Part shown: one piece after another, positions 47,693 to 58,129 of the stretch
Layout: every line of letters begins with the position of its first letter
Numbering within the stretch: the first letter of the stretch is position 1
NCBI GenBank assembly: GCA_016271365.2
Contig: JADMNL010000023.1
Location: 606,456,501-606,520,500, forward strand
DNA from: Neoceratodus forsteri
Lineage: Eukaryota; Chordata; Ceratodontiformes; Ceratodontidae
Length of the DNA stretch: 64,000 nucleotides
Direction of reading: 5' to 3'
Program-made: the position numbers and the translations under genes
The notes under the pieces: generated by a model
Databases searched by the model: none
Told to the model about the DNA's origin: nothing
The model's input: the letters and a program-made list of their open reading frames with translations, nothing else

Positions 47693-48152
47693 AAGAACCA
47701 TGACTGGGATGTCACCATACCAGGGTACACAATCTACAGGAGGGAAGGGAGGGTAAAAGAGGAGGAGGAGTAGCTCTCTACATAAGGAAGGGATCAAAGC
47801 AATGGAACAAAAGGGTAAACAGGGAGGAGAGCAAGCACTGTGGGTCACCCTGGAGACAGGAGATGTCACCACAATCCATGCAGGGGGTTGTATACAGACC
47901 CTGTCTCAGGGGAGGAAATGTACAAGGAAATGATAGATGGCATCCTTAAAATGGCAGAAAAAGGGAGATATTGTTGATGGGGACCTGAATATGCCAGATG
48001 TTAACTGGAGCACCTTTGCTCTAGCCACATCCAAGAGCAAGGTCATTCTCTATGCCCTACAGGGGGCATGTCTCAGACAGCTAGTGTTGGAACCCACTTG
48101 GGAGGGAGCAGTTTTAGACCTGGTACTCTCAAATGGGGATGGAGAGATGCAA
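47693..48152 (+). mobile_element. CR1-like LINE endonuclease fragment
   Basis: Broken frames give 'NHDWDVTIPGYTIYRREGR', the CR1 endonuclease block 'HDW...I.GY.L.RKDR..RRGGGV'. Next are 'ALYIRKG', 'QALWVTLE', 'GDLNMPDVNW' (for GDFN.PDVNW) and 'LVLEPTWEGAVLDLVLSNGD' (for 'V..PTR....LDLVLTN'). The match stops at about 48152, where gypsy pol begins. It has the opposite orientation to the CR1 at 46733-47690. Confidence 0.8.
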
Positions 48153-49740
48153 GATGCGCTAAAGAAAGTATTGGACAAACATTGTCCTATTTTCCAAGAT
48201 GGTTACAGCATGATCTGGGGTTTCAAGGCAAAGATCTGAGTGCAACCGGAGCCACTCCAATTTTCCACAAGCCTCGACCAGTACCTCATCCTTTAAGGAA
48301 AGTGGTAGAGAAGAATCTGGACCATCTTGAAAGCTATGGTATCATCTCATGAGTAGAGAGGGTGACTGGGCTACCCCTGTTGTGATTCCAAACGAGACAG
48401 ACCAGCGAGCCTGTGTGGTGACTAAAGGTTACAGTGAACTGTTGTATACAGCCAGACCCATGCCCAATACCCAATGCAGAGGACGTGTTGCCACACTCTC
48501 AGGGAGCAAGTTCTTTAGCAAGTCAGACTTATCCTTTGCGTACCAGCAGTTGGAATTAGAACCAGAGTCAGAACTATAGCTGAACATCAACAACCACAAG
48601 GGACTTTACGGTATCATCGTTTGGCATATGGATTTTCCACACTGCCGGCAATTTTCCAGAACACAATGGACCAGACACTGCATGGACTGGACCATGTAGT
48701 ATGATTTATGGACAATATCGTGGTAATAGCACCCACAGTTGAAAAGCATCTGGCAATCCTGGACCATGTTCTGACCAGACTGCAATGGTATGGACTGAGA
48801 GTAAAGCTAGCCAAATGTCAATTTCTTCAAAATTCTATTGAGTACCTAGGTTCTAGATCAATGCCCAAGGCCTGCACCCAACAGAAGGCAAGGTGGATGC
48901 TATAGTCAAGGCACCTGCATAAACAAACGTGACAGAGTTAAGATCATTTTTGGACTCTTGAACTACTATGGATGGTTCCTAGCCTAATTGTTCACATTGT
49001 TGCAACCACTCCATGACTTGCTACAGAAAGAAGCTCAGTGGAATTGGTTACCACAGTGTGAGAAAGCATTCCAGGCTTGCAAGAAATGTCTTCTAAGCAG
49101 CAAATGGATAGCACATTATGACCCCACCAAATCTCAGAGGCTAGCATACCATGCATCACCATATAGGTGGTGGCCATCCATCTACGCATGTGCTATCTCT
49201 GGGGAGGAACACCCAATCACTTTTGCACTCCCAGGACCTTGTCCCCAAGTGAAAGAAACTATGCCCAGATCCAGAAAGAAGCTTATGCATAATTTTCAGT
49301 GTCAAGAAGTTATAGTACTTGTACGGATGGATATGCACTCTGCTAGCAGACTACAAGCCTCTACTGGCAATTCTGGGACCAGAGGCTGCAATATCAACTC
49401 TCACAGCACTCAGAATGCAGCCATGATGAGGCCCTGATTTTGTTGGCATATGACTATCCGTATTTGATGTCATATTCTCATGATCACGCAAATGCAGATG
49501 CATTATCGAGACTGCCATGCAAAATGCTACAGAGAAGGAAGACGATGGGGCAGTATTCCATCTTTCACATCTTGAGGAATTTCCCATTGCTTCACAGGAT
49601 GTTGCAACACAGACACTGTGAGATCCTGTCCTCTTTGAAGTCCTAGATTGCACCCAAATGGTTGTCCCAACTTCACAAAAGACCCAACTCTCCAACTTTT
49701 CCTAGACAAGAAGGACCAGTTGTCCATAGAGCAAGGCTGT

Positions 49741-49995
49741 GATCTGTCTGACAGAATGTATCCACTCTGATAAAAATTCCAAAACTCTTTTGGAGTCAAT
49801 TGAGGATATTGACAAAAACAGTGGAGGAATTTAAGAATGCATGAGACAGACATAAGGGCAATTCTAGTAGGAGGTAGGAGGAAGCAGGCTGTTCATAAAA
49901 CAAGGATCTACAGCTTATCCAGTAGGTAGGGAAATGGGCAGACTGGGTGGGCCAAGCAGTCCTTATCTGCCATCAAAGTCTATGTTTCTATGTGG
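49741..49995 (+). mobile_element. CR1-type 3' end with a second repeat piece, inside gypsy pol
   Basis: The left 75 bp ('TCTGACAGAATGTATCCACT', 'GATAAAAATTCCAAA', 'GAGTCAATTGAGG') matches 52006-52060, a fragment outside this element. From about 49815 the CR1 3' end follows: 'GGAGGAATTTAAGAATGCAT', 'GGAGGTAGGAGGAAGCAGG', and the tail 'GGGCAGACTGGGTGGGCCAA' to TTTCTATG. On both sides the gypsy reading continues ('SIEQGC' left, 'GARVAMPPKFHKRLL' right), so this is an insertion into pol. Confidence 0.8.
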
Positions 49996-51261
49996 GAGCT
50001 CGAGTTGCGATGCCTCCAAAGTTCCACAAGAGATTACTTTCTGACTTACATCAGTCATCCTGGAATCTCTTAAATGAAGGCATTGGCCAGAGGATACCTG
50101 TGGTGGGCAGGACTTGATCAAGATATCCAACATCTTGTCAATCAGTGTGTGTCATGTGGTTGTCTGCAGCCAACCATCAACTGCACCCCTGCATCCTTGG
50201 TCCTGAGTTACCACACCATGTTGACTATGCCAAAGTGGACAAACAGCATTTCCTAGTAGTAAATGACATCCACTCCAAATGGCTGGAAGTATTGCCCACA
50301 CAAGTCACAACCACTGATAATACTGTAAACCTTCTGAGACAACTTTTGCCTCTTATGGCTTACCATGGGAGTTAGTGTTAGACAATGATTCCCAGTTTTC
50401 CTCCATGATTTCAAACTGTTCTAAAAGCCGAATGGCATTCGACATATTTTGATTCCACCTTTCCATCCAGCATCCAATGGCTAGCCAGAAGAGCTGTACA
50501 CACATTCAAAAATGCTTGGAATAAACTACATTCACAGCAAGTACCTACAGCTCAAAGGTTGGCTTGTTTCCTGTTCACTTACAGAAACACTCCTCGCACA
50601 GTCACAGAGCAGACACCTGCTGAACTGTTTCAAAATGTCAGCTTTGTACCTGTTTGTCACTGCTCAAGCTGGACTTGGCCAACACTGTCACAAATCAACT
50701 ACAACAGCAAAATGGTCATGACAAGTCAGCCAAGCCAGTAAGAATTTTTCAGCCTGGGGAGAGGGTGATGGTTTGAGACTGTAGACATCATTCCTGTGAT
50801 GGCGTCTGAAACACGTGGACCTTTGACTTATTCAGTTCATGTGGGACATTGACTTGTTCACATACACATGGATCACCTGCTGCATTCCAAGGTTCCAGCA
50901 AATGCAGCAGAAGACATCACTACAGATGAGGACAGTAACACGGAGGACTTTGCTCCTTCCCATGAAGTTCCACTGGGGCCGGTGCCAAATAATAACAGAA
51001 CACCTGTTTCGCCAGCAGCGGATGTTCCAGCTCACAGATATCCCATTAGGAACCGAAGACCACCACAAAGACTCAACCTCTAAAGTCATGTACTAAACCG
51101 TACCTCTGTGCAACTGAACTGTTACTTGTACTATTACTTAGTTAGTGACAAGTTCTACCCAGGGGCAGAATAATCCCTGAACTTGTTTCTGGGTACAGAA
51201 TAGTCTACTTTGGCCCAGAAACTAGGAAATGTTACTGTTGAAGTATTTTAGACAAGGTTCT

Positions 51262-51275
51262 TTCTAAGGGAGGAG
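51262..51275 (+). promoter_or_regulatory. Polypurine tract of the gypsy element
   Basis: AAGGGAGGAG directly before TGTAGTA. In LTR elements such a tract primes plus-strand DNA synthesis, and its end defines the start of the 3' LTR. Confidence 0.75.
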
Positions 51276-51507
51276 TGTAGTATAAACATGGCTGTATATG
51301 GTAGGAAGTCTAATGAACACCATTAGTGTTGTAGTTTTTGCATATGAATATTTGTAGTCCTATCTAAGGTATACATTCCTGTCATGCCCAGTGGGTTTTC
51401 TTTGTGTATGTGCACTGATGTGTCCACTATCTCGTAGAAGAATAAAGATGGCCACTGAACATACAAGTTGTAACTGAGTCTCCTGGACAGGCACATAATA
51501 TATTACA
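51276..51507 (+). repeat. 3' LTR of the gypsy element
   Basis: It starts TGTAGTATAAAC right after the polypurine tract and ends ATATATTACA, so it has TG...CA ends in an inverted repeat of about eight bases (TGTAGTAT/ATATTACA). It contains AATAAAG at about 51441. The length is 232 bp. No 5' partner exists in the window. Confidence 0.75.
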
Positions 51508-53509
51508 GTAGGTTTCATGTATGGAGTCCATCGATTTTTGCATTTAGTACCAGGCTGATATATAATTGCAATAATCTAGTTTAGAAATGAAATACACTAC
51601 AGAGGAATTCCTCCTTTTCCATGAGTTCTAATTGGTCTTTCTTCAGTAGTTACAGTTTGAGTCACTATATTAAATGTTAACACCAGTCTACAGCATCCTT
51701 CGGACAGCCATTACCCACAGTCTACAAACTACCCTTAATGTTGAATTCAGTTTGAAGCCCTGCTTCCAATGATAGCGGATCCCACATCCCCAGCAGCTGC
51801 AGGCAAAGGACCAGAGAGTTGGGGACATCCTCCTGATACATTTTTTTGGGTCTGTGGCAGAGCTATGGTTTTAAAAGGAGAGACCCTGGAGGTGAGTCAT
51901 GGGGTAAAACATGACAAAATATATTTAAGTCATAATCACGGGTGACTGTGATGTTTTATTTTGAGTTAAGGGCAATGAAAATGTGTGGCCTGACACTCAT
52001 CAAGTCCGACAGAATGTATTCGCTTGATAAAAATTCTAAATCCTTCTGAGGTCAATCACTCACTGACTGAGGTCCTTGCCTTTCCAATGTGGGGGCAGTG
52101 TTTATCTCAAATACTGTACATTTGATGTTTTTTTGAATGTGGTTATGTTTGCTGATGTTGCTGTTTTGGGTTTTTAGAATACAGTTTTTTCAGGTATTAT
52201 GTATAAAGAAAAAAGTAAGCATCATTAGTTCTTTAGAATTGTGCACATCATAATAGCCTTATATAGGAGAAACACCTATTCTTCAATGGGATTCTGGGGG
52301 TCATTACAGCAGCAGAGTTATGACAGATGTAGAAAAAGTTGTATTGCCACACATAAATTTAAATCACCATATACAGATATACAGTATACTTAATGTATGA
52401 GAGGCAGCAAATGAGAGAAGTCTCTATGGAATAATGCACTATTTGGAACTGTAAAATGGACAGGGAAATTCCTGCATCCTGACTGGTTTATTACCTGTGC
52501 ATTGAATCCATTCGATTCACAGGTAAAACAAGTCCTGAAAACTAGGACCACAGTACTAAAAATAAATCAATCTGCTATCAGAACACTGAGTTTTTAAAAG
52601 TCACCATTTTCTTTCTATGACAGCAGCAAAACATGATTAAGAGAAAACTGCAGTAAGCATTTTTATACTTAATGACAGCACTACATAGACATTTCAAACT
52701 TATTCTTTTTAATTTAACAGATGTACTAACTGATCCCATTCTCTGACATAATGAAAACAGGTCCTTTTGTCTTATGTCACCATCGTACTCCAGTCCCATA
52801 CCATGCCTCCTCCTCCCATTGTGAATCATGCTTCTATCCCGGTACATCCATTTGTGTTACTTTGTTTGTTAGTTTTCATTTAACACCCACAGGCTCAGAG
52901 ACAGCGGGAAGAAGTACTTCATCTGCTTGGCATCATGGCTACCCCTGTCACAAGAAGGAGGAGTTGATCATTCCTTATATGACCTTGCAGAGGCCGTACT
53001 TCACTTATAAAGAAAAAGCAGTTTTAGCTTTCACCACCCTCAACAACTGAACAATCTCCCATCCCATGCACACATACAAAAATGACAGTGTCAGTTGGGA
53101 GGGAGGAGGTGTGGGGGAGATGGGAGGAGGGGATCCGGCCAACAAAACCTAAAATAACACACACGAAAAAGTACTATACCAAACAAAATGACATCATTTT
53201 CTAGCTCATGGAAGGACTATTTTATCAGAAATTATGATAATAATAGCATATATCTAGATAACTATCCATAGCTATATATAAACTTGCTTTTTAACATTAA
53301 AACTAAAAAGTAGCCATTTTATTAGTGCAAAAGACACTCACGGTGTATGTGCATTGAACAGATCTGACCACAGTTCCAGGGCTCTCACCACACCCTGGGC
53401 GTGCAGTTAGATCTGTTCAATGCCTAACCCATCATGTCTTACTGTCTACATCACAGTACAAAAGCAAGCATTTGTCAATGCCGAATGTTGCAGCGCTGGC
53501 ATTGACTTT
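51508..53509. other. Unassigned sequence
   Basis: A 55-bp fragment at 52006-52060 is shared with the left part of the insert at 49741. A perfect inverted repeat of 15 bp (GCATTGAACAGATCT) lies at 53351-53365 and 53409-53423, with a 43-bp loop. A 99-codon frame (52751-53050) has no recognisable motif. Confidence 0.45.
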
Positions 53510-54790
53510 AGTAGTGCAGTGTGGAAACACATTTTGGGCAGGATGTGAAAAATGACAGTTGTACAGTTCATAAGGAGGTGTAAAAAATGCCAGTGTTGAA
53601 AATGTGGCATGTAAATATAGCAAATTTGTGAAGTTACAAGGGTGCATGGAAAATATCAAACGCTGCGCAACACTGCCATTTTATGGGCGTTGACACCAAA
53701 TTTCAACATAGGCATTTTAGCACTTTCTGCTCATGAACAGTGTCACTGTCATTTCCTCAAACTGTACCAAAAGTGATTTTGCACAGCGACCGCGCCCGGA
53801 CGTCTGAAAACACATTTCGGCAGGATATGTAAAATGACAGCTGTACTGTTCATCAAGAGGTGCGGAAAAATGCCAATGGTGAAAATCCAGAGTGAAAATA
53901 TTACAAATGCACAACGTTATGAGTGTGAATGCAAGCTGCACAAAGCAGCTTTAACACAGTCATTTTAAGGAGTATCATCACCAAATTTTCAATATAGGCA
54001 TTTCAGGACCTCTGCTCATGAACAGTTTCACTGTCATTTTCATAAACTGTCCTGAACACTGATTTCCCACAGTGACCGCGATTGTGCGCTGAAGTGCAGC
54101 AACACATTTCAGCAAGGATGTGAAAATGACAGCTATACTGTTCACATGGAGGTGAAGAAAATGACAATGTTGAAAATCTGATGTAAAAATATTGTGAATT
54201 CACGAGGTTATAAGCGTGCATAGAAACTGCATAGCGACGCCAGAATATAGTAATTTTATGGACCATCGCCACCAAATTTTCAACATAGGCATTTTAGAAC
54301 CTCTGCTTATGAACAGTGACACTGTCATTTTGTAATCTGCCCAAACACTGATTTCTCACAGCGACTGCATTATTGTGCACCAGAAGTGCGAAACACATTT
54401 CAGCCAGGATGTGAAAATGACAGCTGTACTGTTCACAAGGAAGTGTAGAATGACAATGTTGAAAATCCGGTGTGAAAATCTTGTGAATTCACTATATTAT
54501 GACGCAGAATAGAACCTTCGCAATGCAGCCAGAAACAGCCATTTTTTGGATTTTTCCACCAAATTTGCAACATAGGCTTTTGAGAGCCCACCTCATGAAC
54601 ACTGCCACTGTTCTTGCATTAATCGGTCCTGAAAGGTCATCCCACGCAGTGACTACGAATCACCTTTTGGGACTGATTAACCTCATAACAGTAACAGAAT
54701 TCATGAGGAGGTGTCCCAAAACCCCATGTTGAAAATTTGGTGCAAAAGTCCAAAAATGCTGAGATATGCATCAAAGTTGAAAACCCTTAT
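53510..54790. repeat. Palindromic satellite, array A (about 4.5 units)
   Basis: The unit is 270-291 bp. Each contains a forward half with 'GAAAATGACAG', 'ACTGTTCA' and 'ATGTTGAAAAT..GGTG' (anchors at 53596, 53879, 54170, 54459, 54729). It also contains a reverse half with 'CACCAAATTTTCAACATAGG', 'CATGAACAGTG' and 'CACTGTCATTTT' (anchors at 53694, 53979, 54270, 54557). The two halves are reverse complements of each other, so each unit is a long imperfect palindrome. Identity between neighbouring units looks like 75-85% by eye. Minus-strand frames of 74-90 codons are by-products of the repeat. A second array lies at 62865-63660. Confidence 0.9.
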
Positions 54791-55039
54791 TTATGCCATT
54801 ATACAGCTTACCGCATTTCTTCAGTTTGCGGTCGGCTTTAAAGAGTGCAGACATGTTCCCAGTCCACCAAAAATCATCGCACTGAGCTCGAGGTGAGTAT
54901 GGGGTGAGGGTGGGGTGGCAGGGTGCACAGTGGGTGGGTGTGGGTGGTGGGTAGGGAGACTATGAGGAACCGTTTCTGTTTACAGGTGTAAAAAAAAAAC
55001 TATCACGGACGTTTTTTTTTTAAAGGTGTTTTTGGGGAT
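54791..55039. other. G-rich spacer with an A/T hairpin
   Basis: The stretch 54893-54960 is GGGT/GGTG-rich on the plus strand. At 54990-55021 ten A's plus C are mirrored by G plus ten T's across a 10-bp loop. A sequence AGGTGAGTAT at 54890-54899 looks like a splice donor, but no exon is supported. Confidence 0.5.
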
Positions 55040-55375
55040 ACAGTAGTCGATGGGAGATTGGGCACCCCCATCAGCAAATAGGGAGGGAGACACTAGCTGA
55101 GGGGATTGGGCACCCCATCAGCACAGAAGAAGGGGTGACATCATGACGATGGGAGTGGGGTCCCCATCAGCACATAAAATGCAAAGAGGGGAATGGATGC
55201 TGATGGGGATTGGGCACCCCTCGGCAAACAACAAAGTGGAGGGCGCATGAGCCAAGGGGATTGGGCACCCCATCAGCAACAAAGGAGGAGACACATTATG
55301 CCCGACGGGGTGGGCTCCCCGTCGGTACATAGATGAGGCACAGGGTAAACTGACCGGAGTTGGGCACCCCTGAAG
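55040..55375. repeat. Minisatellite, about 50-bp unit, 7 copies
   Basis: The unit core GATTGGGCACCCCATCAGCA, with variants, starts at about 55058, 55106, 55155, 55210, 55261, 55310 and 55360, a spacing of 48-55 bp. Flanks of each core are purine-rich (GGAGG, GAGAC). The minus-strand frame of 108 codons over this region is a product of the repeat. Confidence 0.9.
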
Positions 55376-55404
55376 TTGGCTGTTTAAGCGGCCACTGTGC
55401 CACC

Positions 55405-55500
55405 ATGTTGTAGCTGGCGAAGCACACAGGAAGGTCCACTGCATGTGACGAGCTTTGCTCGCATTGCAGTGGACCTTTCCCTTAATGTGCTCACCACATA
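55405..55500. repeat. Hairpin with about 23-40 bp arms
   Basis: 'AAGGTCCACTGCATGTGACG' followed by AGC is mirrored by GCTCGCATTGCAGTGGACCT, with a 3-bp loop TTT at about 55453. Weaker pairing extends outwards ('AAGCACAC' with 'GTGCTCACC'). Confidence 0.8.
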
Positions 55501-55504
55501 TAGG

Positions 55505-55660
55505 ATAGTGTATGGGAGCCCTACACAGTCATGCTATTCTAATACCGAGTTGTTTCCATTGGCGGTAGGGACCTCGGATGCGAGCTCGAGGGCCCCTATC
55601 GTCATGGAAATCACAAAGTATTAGAACAGCGTGGTTGTATATGGGGCCCATACACTTTTC
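55505..55660. mobile_element. Palindromic MITE-like unit 1
   Basis: The left arm 55508-55578 ('GTGTATGGGAGCCC', 'GCTATTCTAATAC', 'TTTCCATTGGCGGTAGGG') is mirrored by 55585-55656 ('CCCCTATCGTCATGGAAA', 'GTATTAGAACAGCG', 'GGGCCCATACAC'). Arms are about 70 bp and the spacer is very short. No ORF. Confidence 0.7.
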
Positions 55661-55661
55661 T

Positions 55662-55954
55662 ATATAGTGTATGGCCCCAAAAAGAAGTCTTTCAACTTTA
55701 GTTTTCCCCGAGATCAGCCTTTGCCACTGGACCATCTTCCTCATTTTGTTGCTCGCTGAACGGTTCTCGTGACGCAGCTCATCAACGCCCCTATCCAATG
55801 AACAGCGCTGTTTATGGGTGTTTGTATTGTGACATGCCTACTAATGCAGAACAAAAAGTCATTCTGTGTTAGTATGCATGTCACTAGTGCAACAGAACAA
55901 CTTTTTTGTGTGTATGGATTTCCATACACAATCGCGTTCTGCCATACACTATAT
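55662..55954. mobile_element. MITE-like unit 2 with ATATAGTGTATGGC ends
   Basis: The ends are perfect 14-bp inverted repeats: ATATAGTGTATGGC at 55662 and GCCATACACTATAT ending 55954. Inside are a hairpin with 24-bp arms (55829-55884, GTGACATGCCTACTAATGCA) and a 22-bp near-palindrome (55911-55932, TGTGTATGGA, TT, TCCATACACA). It shares GTGTATGG ends with unit 1, so both probably belong to one family. No coding. Confidence 0.65.
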
Positions 55955-57404
55955 CATGTATGCATGGTGTGGCGCCGGCATGCTGTCTGATTGGGGAATG
56001 AGAGCGCACCTACTGGTGCATTCCCTGCATTTGCCCAACAGCGACCACGCCTCAAATCTCCACTGCCGCCAGGTGTTGGCTGCGCAAGCACGCCAACATA
56101 ATGACAGTACATAAATGTAATGTTGAAGGACTGAATGTAGTTAGGAGGTAGGAATGCAAAAGTAAAGGAGTGCATGAGAGCAGTGAGTGATAATCTCTCC
56201 TAGCTTTTATTGGGTAGTTTGCAGGCATGTGTGCTGGGTAGTTGAGAAAATCAGGCTCACTTGAAGATCATACTATTCCTAGATTCTTTAATACTGTGTT
56301 GTAGGGAGTTCTACCTGACTGGAGCAACAATGGCAATGGCTCTTTTGCTAACACCTTTGTAAGTATGTTTGTATGTGAAGGACTGGATTGGAAAGTGACC
56401 TGAGGTGGTAGTGCTGGCTAGGCTTTCCTAATAAGTTGCCAAGGTATCTAGCATACAGACCATGTATGCATTTTATACGATAGGGAGAGCTAATAACCAG
56501 TTGAATAAATCTTATTTTCATCCCAGTGGAAAAATCCTGCTTATATAACCACAGTGGAAATATTGGCATGGGGTCATAATGTCACCAGACATTATGCCAC
56601 ATGCATATATTACACTGCCAAAATAGTGCAATACAAGTCTTTATTTACCAGGATTCAAACCCAGTCTCAAATGTTCTGCTTGTTTCTTTGCATACCAGTG
56701 GCTCATCCCTTCAAGCCACAGCAGCTGCTAGGCAGAGGCCGCTCCCAACAGAGATAATATCCTCCACCTCTGACAGTGAGAGGATGTAGTACCATGCTTA
56801 GAACCATATGTGGTATTGCACCCTCCGCTGTCCTATACTGCCCTATTGCAGTTTTGAGGTTTTGTCATATGCTATTAAGTTTATGACATTTTGACCAGGT
56901 AAGGAAAATATCTGATGTTTATTCACACAGTGTCTATGTCAGCAACTGATATTCTCACTGTGGTAGCACCTGCCTGACCAGACTACTTTTCCAAACAACC
57001 GGATTATAACTATACCAAAAACACCAACAAGTATCCAAAATATCACATCACCCACAAACCCACACTGTCTAAACATGAACACTGCAAAAACAGTCCTGAC
57101 TAAAAACCTCATCTATACCTCCACAGCGTTCTTCATCTTTGGTCACATAAACGGAGCTGCACAGAAACTACAAGTGTGACCCACAGAACCTCATTCACAG
57201 TCCACATGCCATTGGAGAAAGCCTCCATTCATAGAAATAACCAATGAAATACCACAACCTTTCCATTCAGAACCTAACAAACACACAGTGCAAACAACCT
57301 TGTTAGAATGGAACAACACATGCAGCTGTACCTAGGAGGAAAAGAATACCTAACAGAGCAAGTCATAGAAACACGATTATAAAATACACTGTATGCAAAA
57401 ACAG
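55955..57404. other. Unassigned sequence
   Basis: A partial hairpin lies at about 55993-56026. The plus-strand stretch 57000-57370 is poor in G and long in ACA/CAC words, with broken frames that I could not match. No gene recognised. Confidence 0.35.
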
Positions 57405-57605
57405 GGTCCTACTGTATAAATCGCATGCATGATGTGGACAAGTGAAATATGAACAATATTACCACTGCGTGCAGGGTGAACTGTGATAATATCACCAGTG
57501 ACTTCGCCACTCGTGATATTATCACAGTTCACCCTGCACTCATGCAAATATTTTCCATATTCCACAGTCGCCCATCATGTATCCCCAATGTATATTACAA
57601 AGGCC
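57405..57605. mobile_element. Palindrome with perfect 26-bp inner arms
   Basis: Inner arms of 26 bp starting TGCAGGGTGAACTGTGATAA are exact reverse complements (about 57469-57494 and 57512-57537), with a loop 'CAGTGACTTCGCCACTC'. Outer arms continue at lower identity ('CATGATGTGGACAAGTGAAA' with its mirror ending 'CATCATGTAT') to about 57410 and 57600. The total is about 200 bp with no ORF. The perfect core suggests recent gene conversion or a young non-autonomous element. Confidence 0.8.
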
Positions 57606-58129
57606 CATATAAGTTCCTGACTTCTATCGCAGGGAAGAGTGGGATGAGAAGGTTGTTATACAGAGTGCAGTGGTGGGTTGGTCTGTTGCATCCTAGTGCA
57701 AATCTGCATACACTGTTGCTGCAACTTCACCTTTATGCAACAATAAAGCATTTGGAACCCTGTATACTTCATTTCCTCTTCTAAGGCAGGCAAGAGGGAT
57801 TGGTGTAATAACATGTTTCTGGTACAGTACAGTCCCAGTTTTCCCAACCCTGATCATCTGAAAATCCTATCAAATGAAATGGACTCTTGTGCCCGAGTCT
57901 TCTCTGTACTGTGGTTGAATATGGGTTGGATAATCAATATTGTACTGTTCTCAGTTGCCACACTGTAAAATTGTTGCTCAGTTTTATTTCTTCCACCAGG
58001 TGTCACTTGAGCCATGTACAAAACCCTCCCCGCACTCACTTAGATGTGAACTGCAGATAGGAAACAACGCAGTTAGTAAAGAAACACTGTGTGGATGGGC
58101 TGCCATCAGTTGAGTAAGGCTTTAGCAGT
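57606..58129. other. Unassigned sequence
   Basis: Nothing recognised. Confidence 0.4.

Larger units (their letters stand above)
48155..51275 (+). pseudogene. pol: Ty3/gypsy pol (RT, RNase H, integrase), degenerate
   Basis: The order is RT, RNase H, integrase, as in Ty3/gypsy. RT includes 'KKVLDKHCPIFQDGY', 'ATPIFHKPRPVPHPLRKVVE' (48250), 'SKSDLSFAYQQLELEPES' (48520), and the active site FMDNIVV (48705-48725), where FMDD is expected. Then come 'LHPTEGKVDAIVKAP' and, in the RNase H region, 'QKEAQWNW..QCEKAFQACK'. 'DHANADALSRLPC' is near 49480. The integrase zinc region has 'LWWAGLDQDIQHLVNQCVSC' (50100), the core 'VDKQHFLVVNDIHSKWLEV' (50230), and 'NGIRHILIPPFHPASNG'. A tail ends 'RNRRPPQRLNL' at 51083. 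Gag and protease are absent. A 255-bp insert lies at 49741-49995. Confidence 0.88.

Noticed and set aside
52751..53050. 99-codon plus-strand frame
   Set aside because: No motif, no coding signal and no known relative; left unassigned.
55118..55444. 108-codon minus-strand open frame
   Set aside because: It lies over the 50-bp minisatellite; the frame stays open because the unit has few stops.
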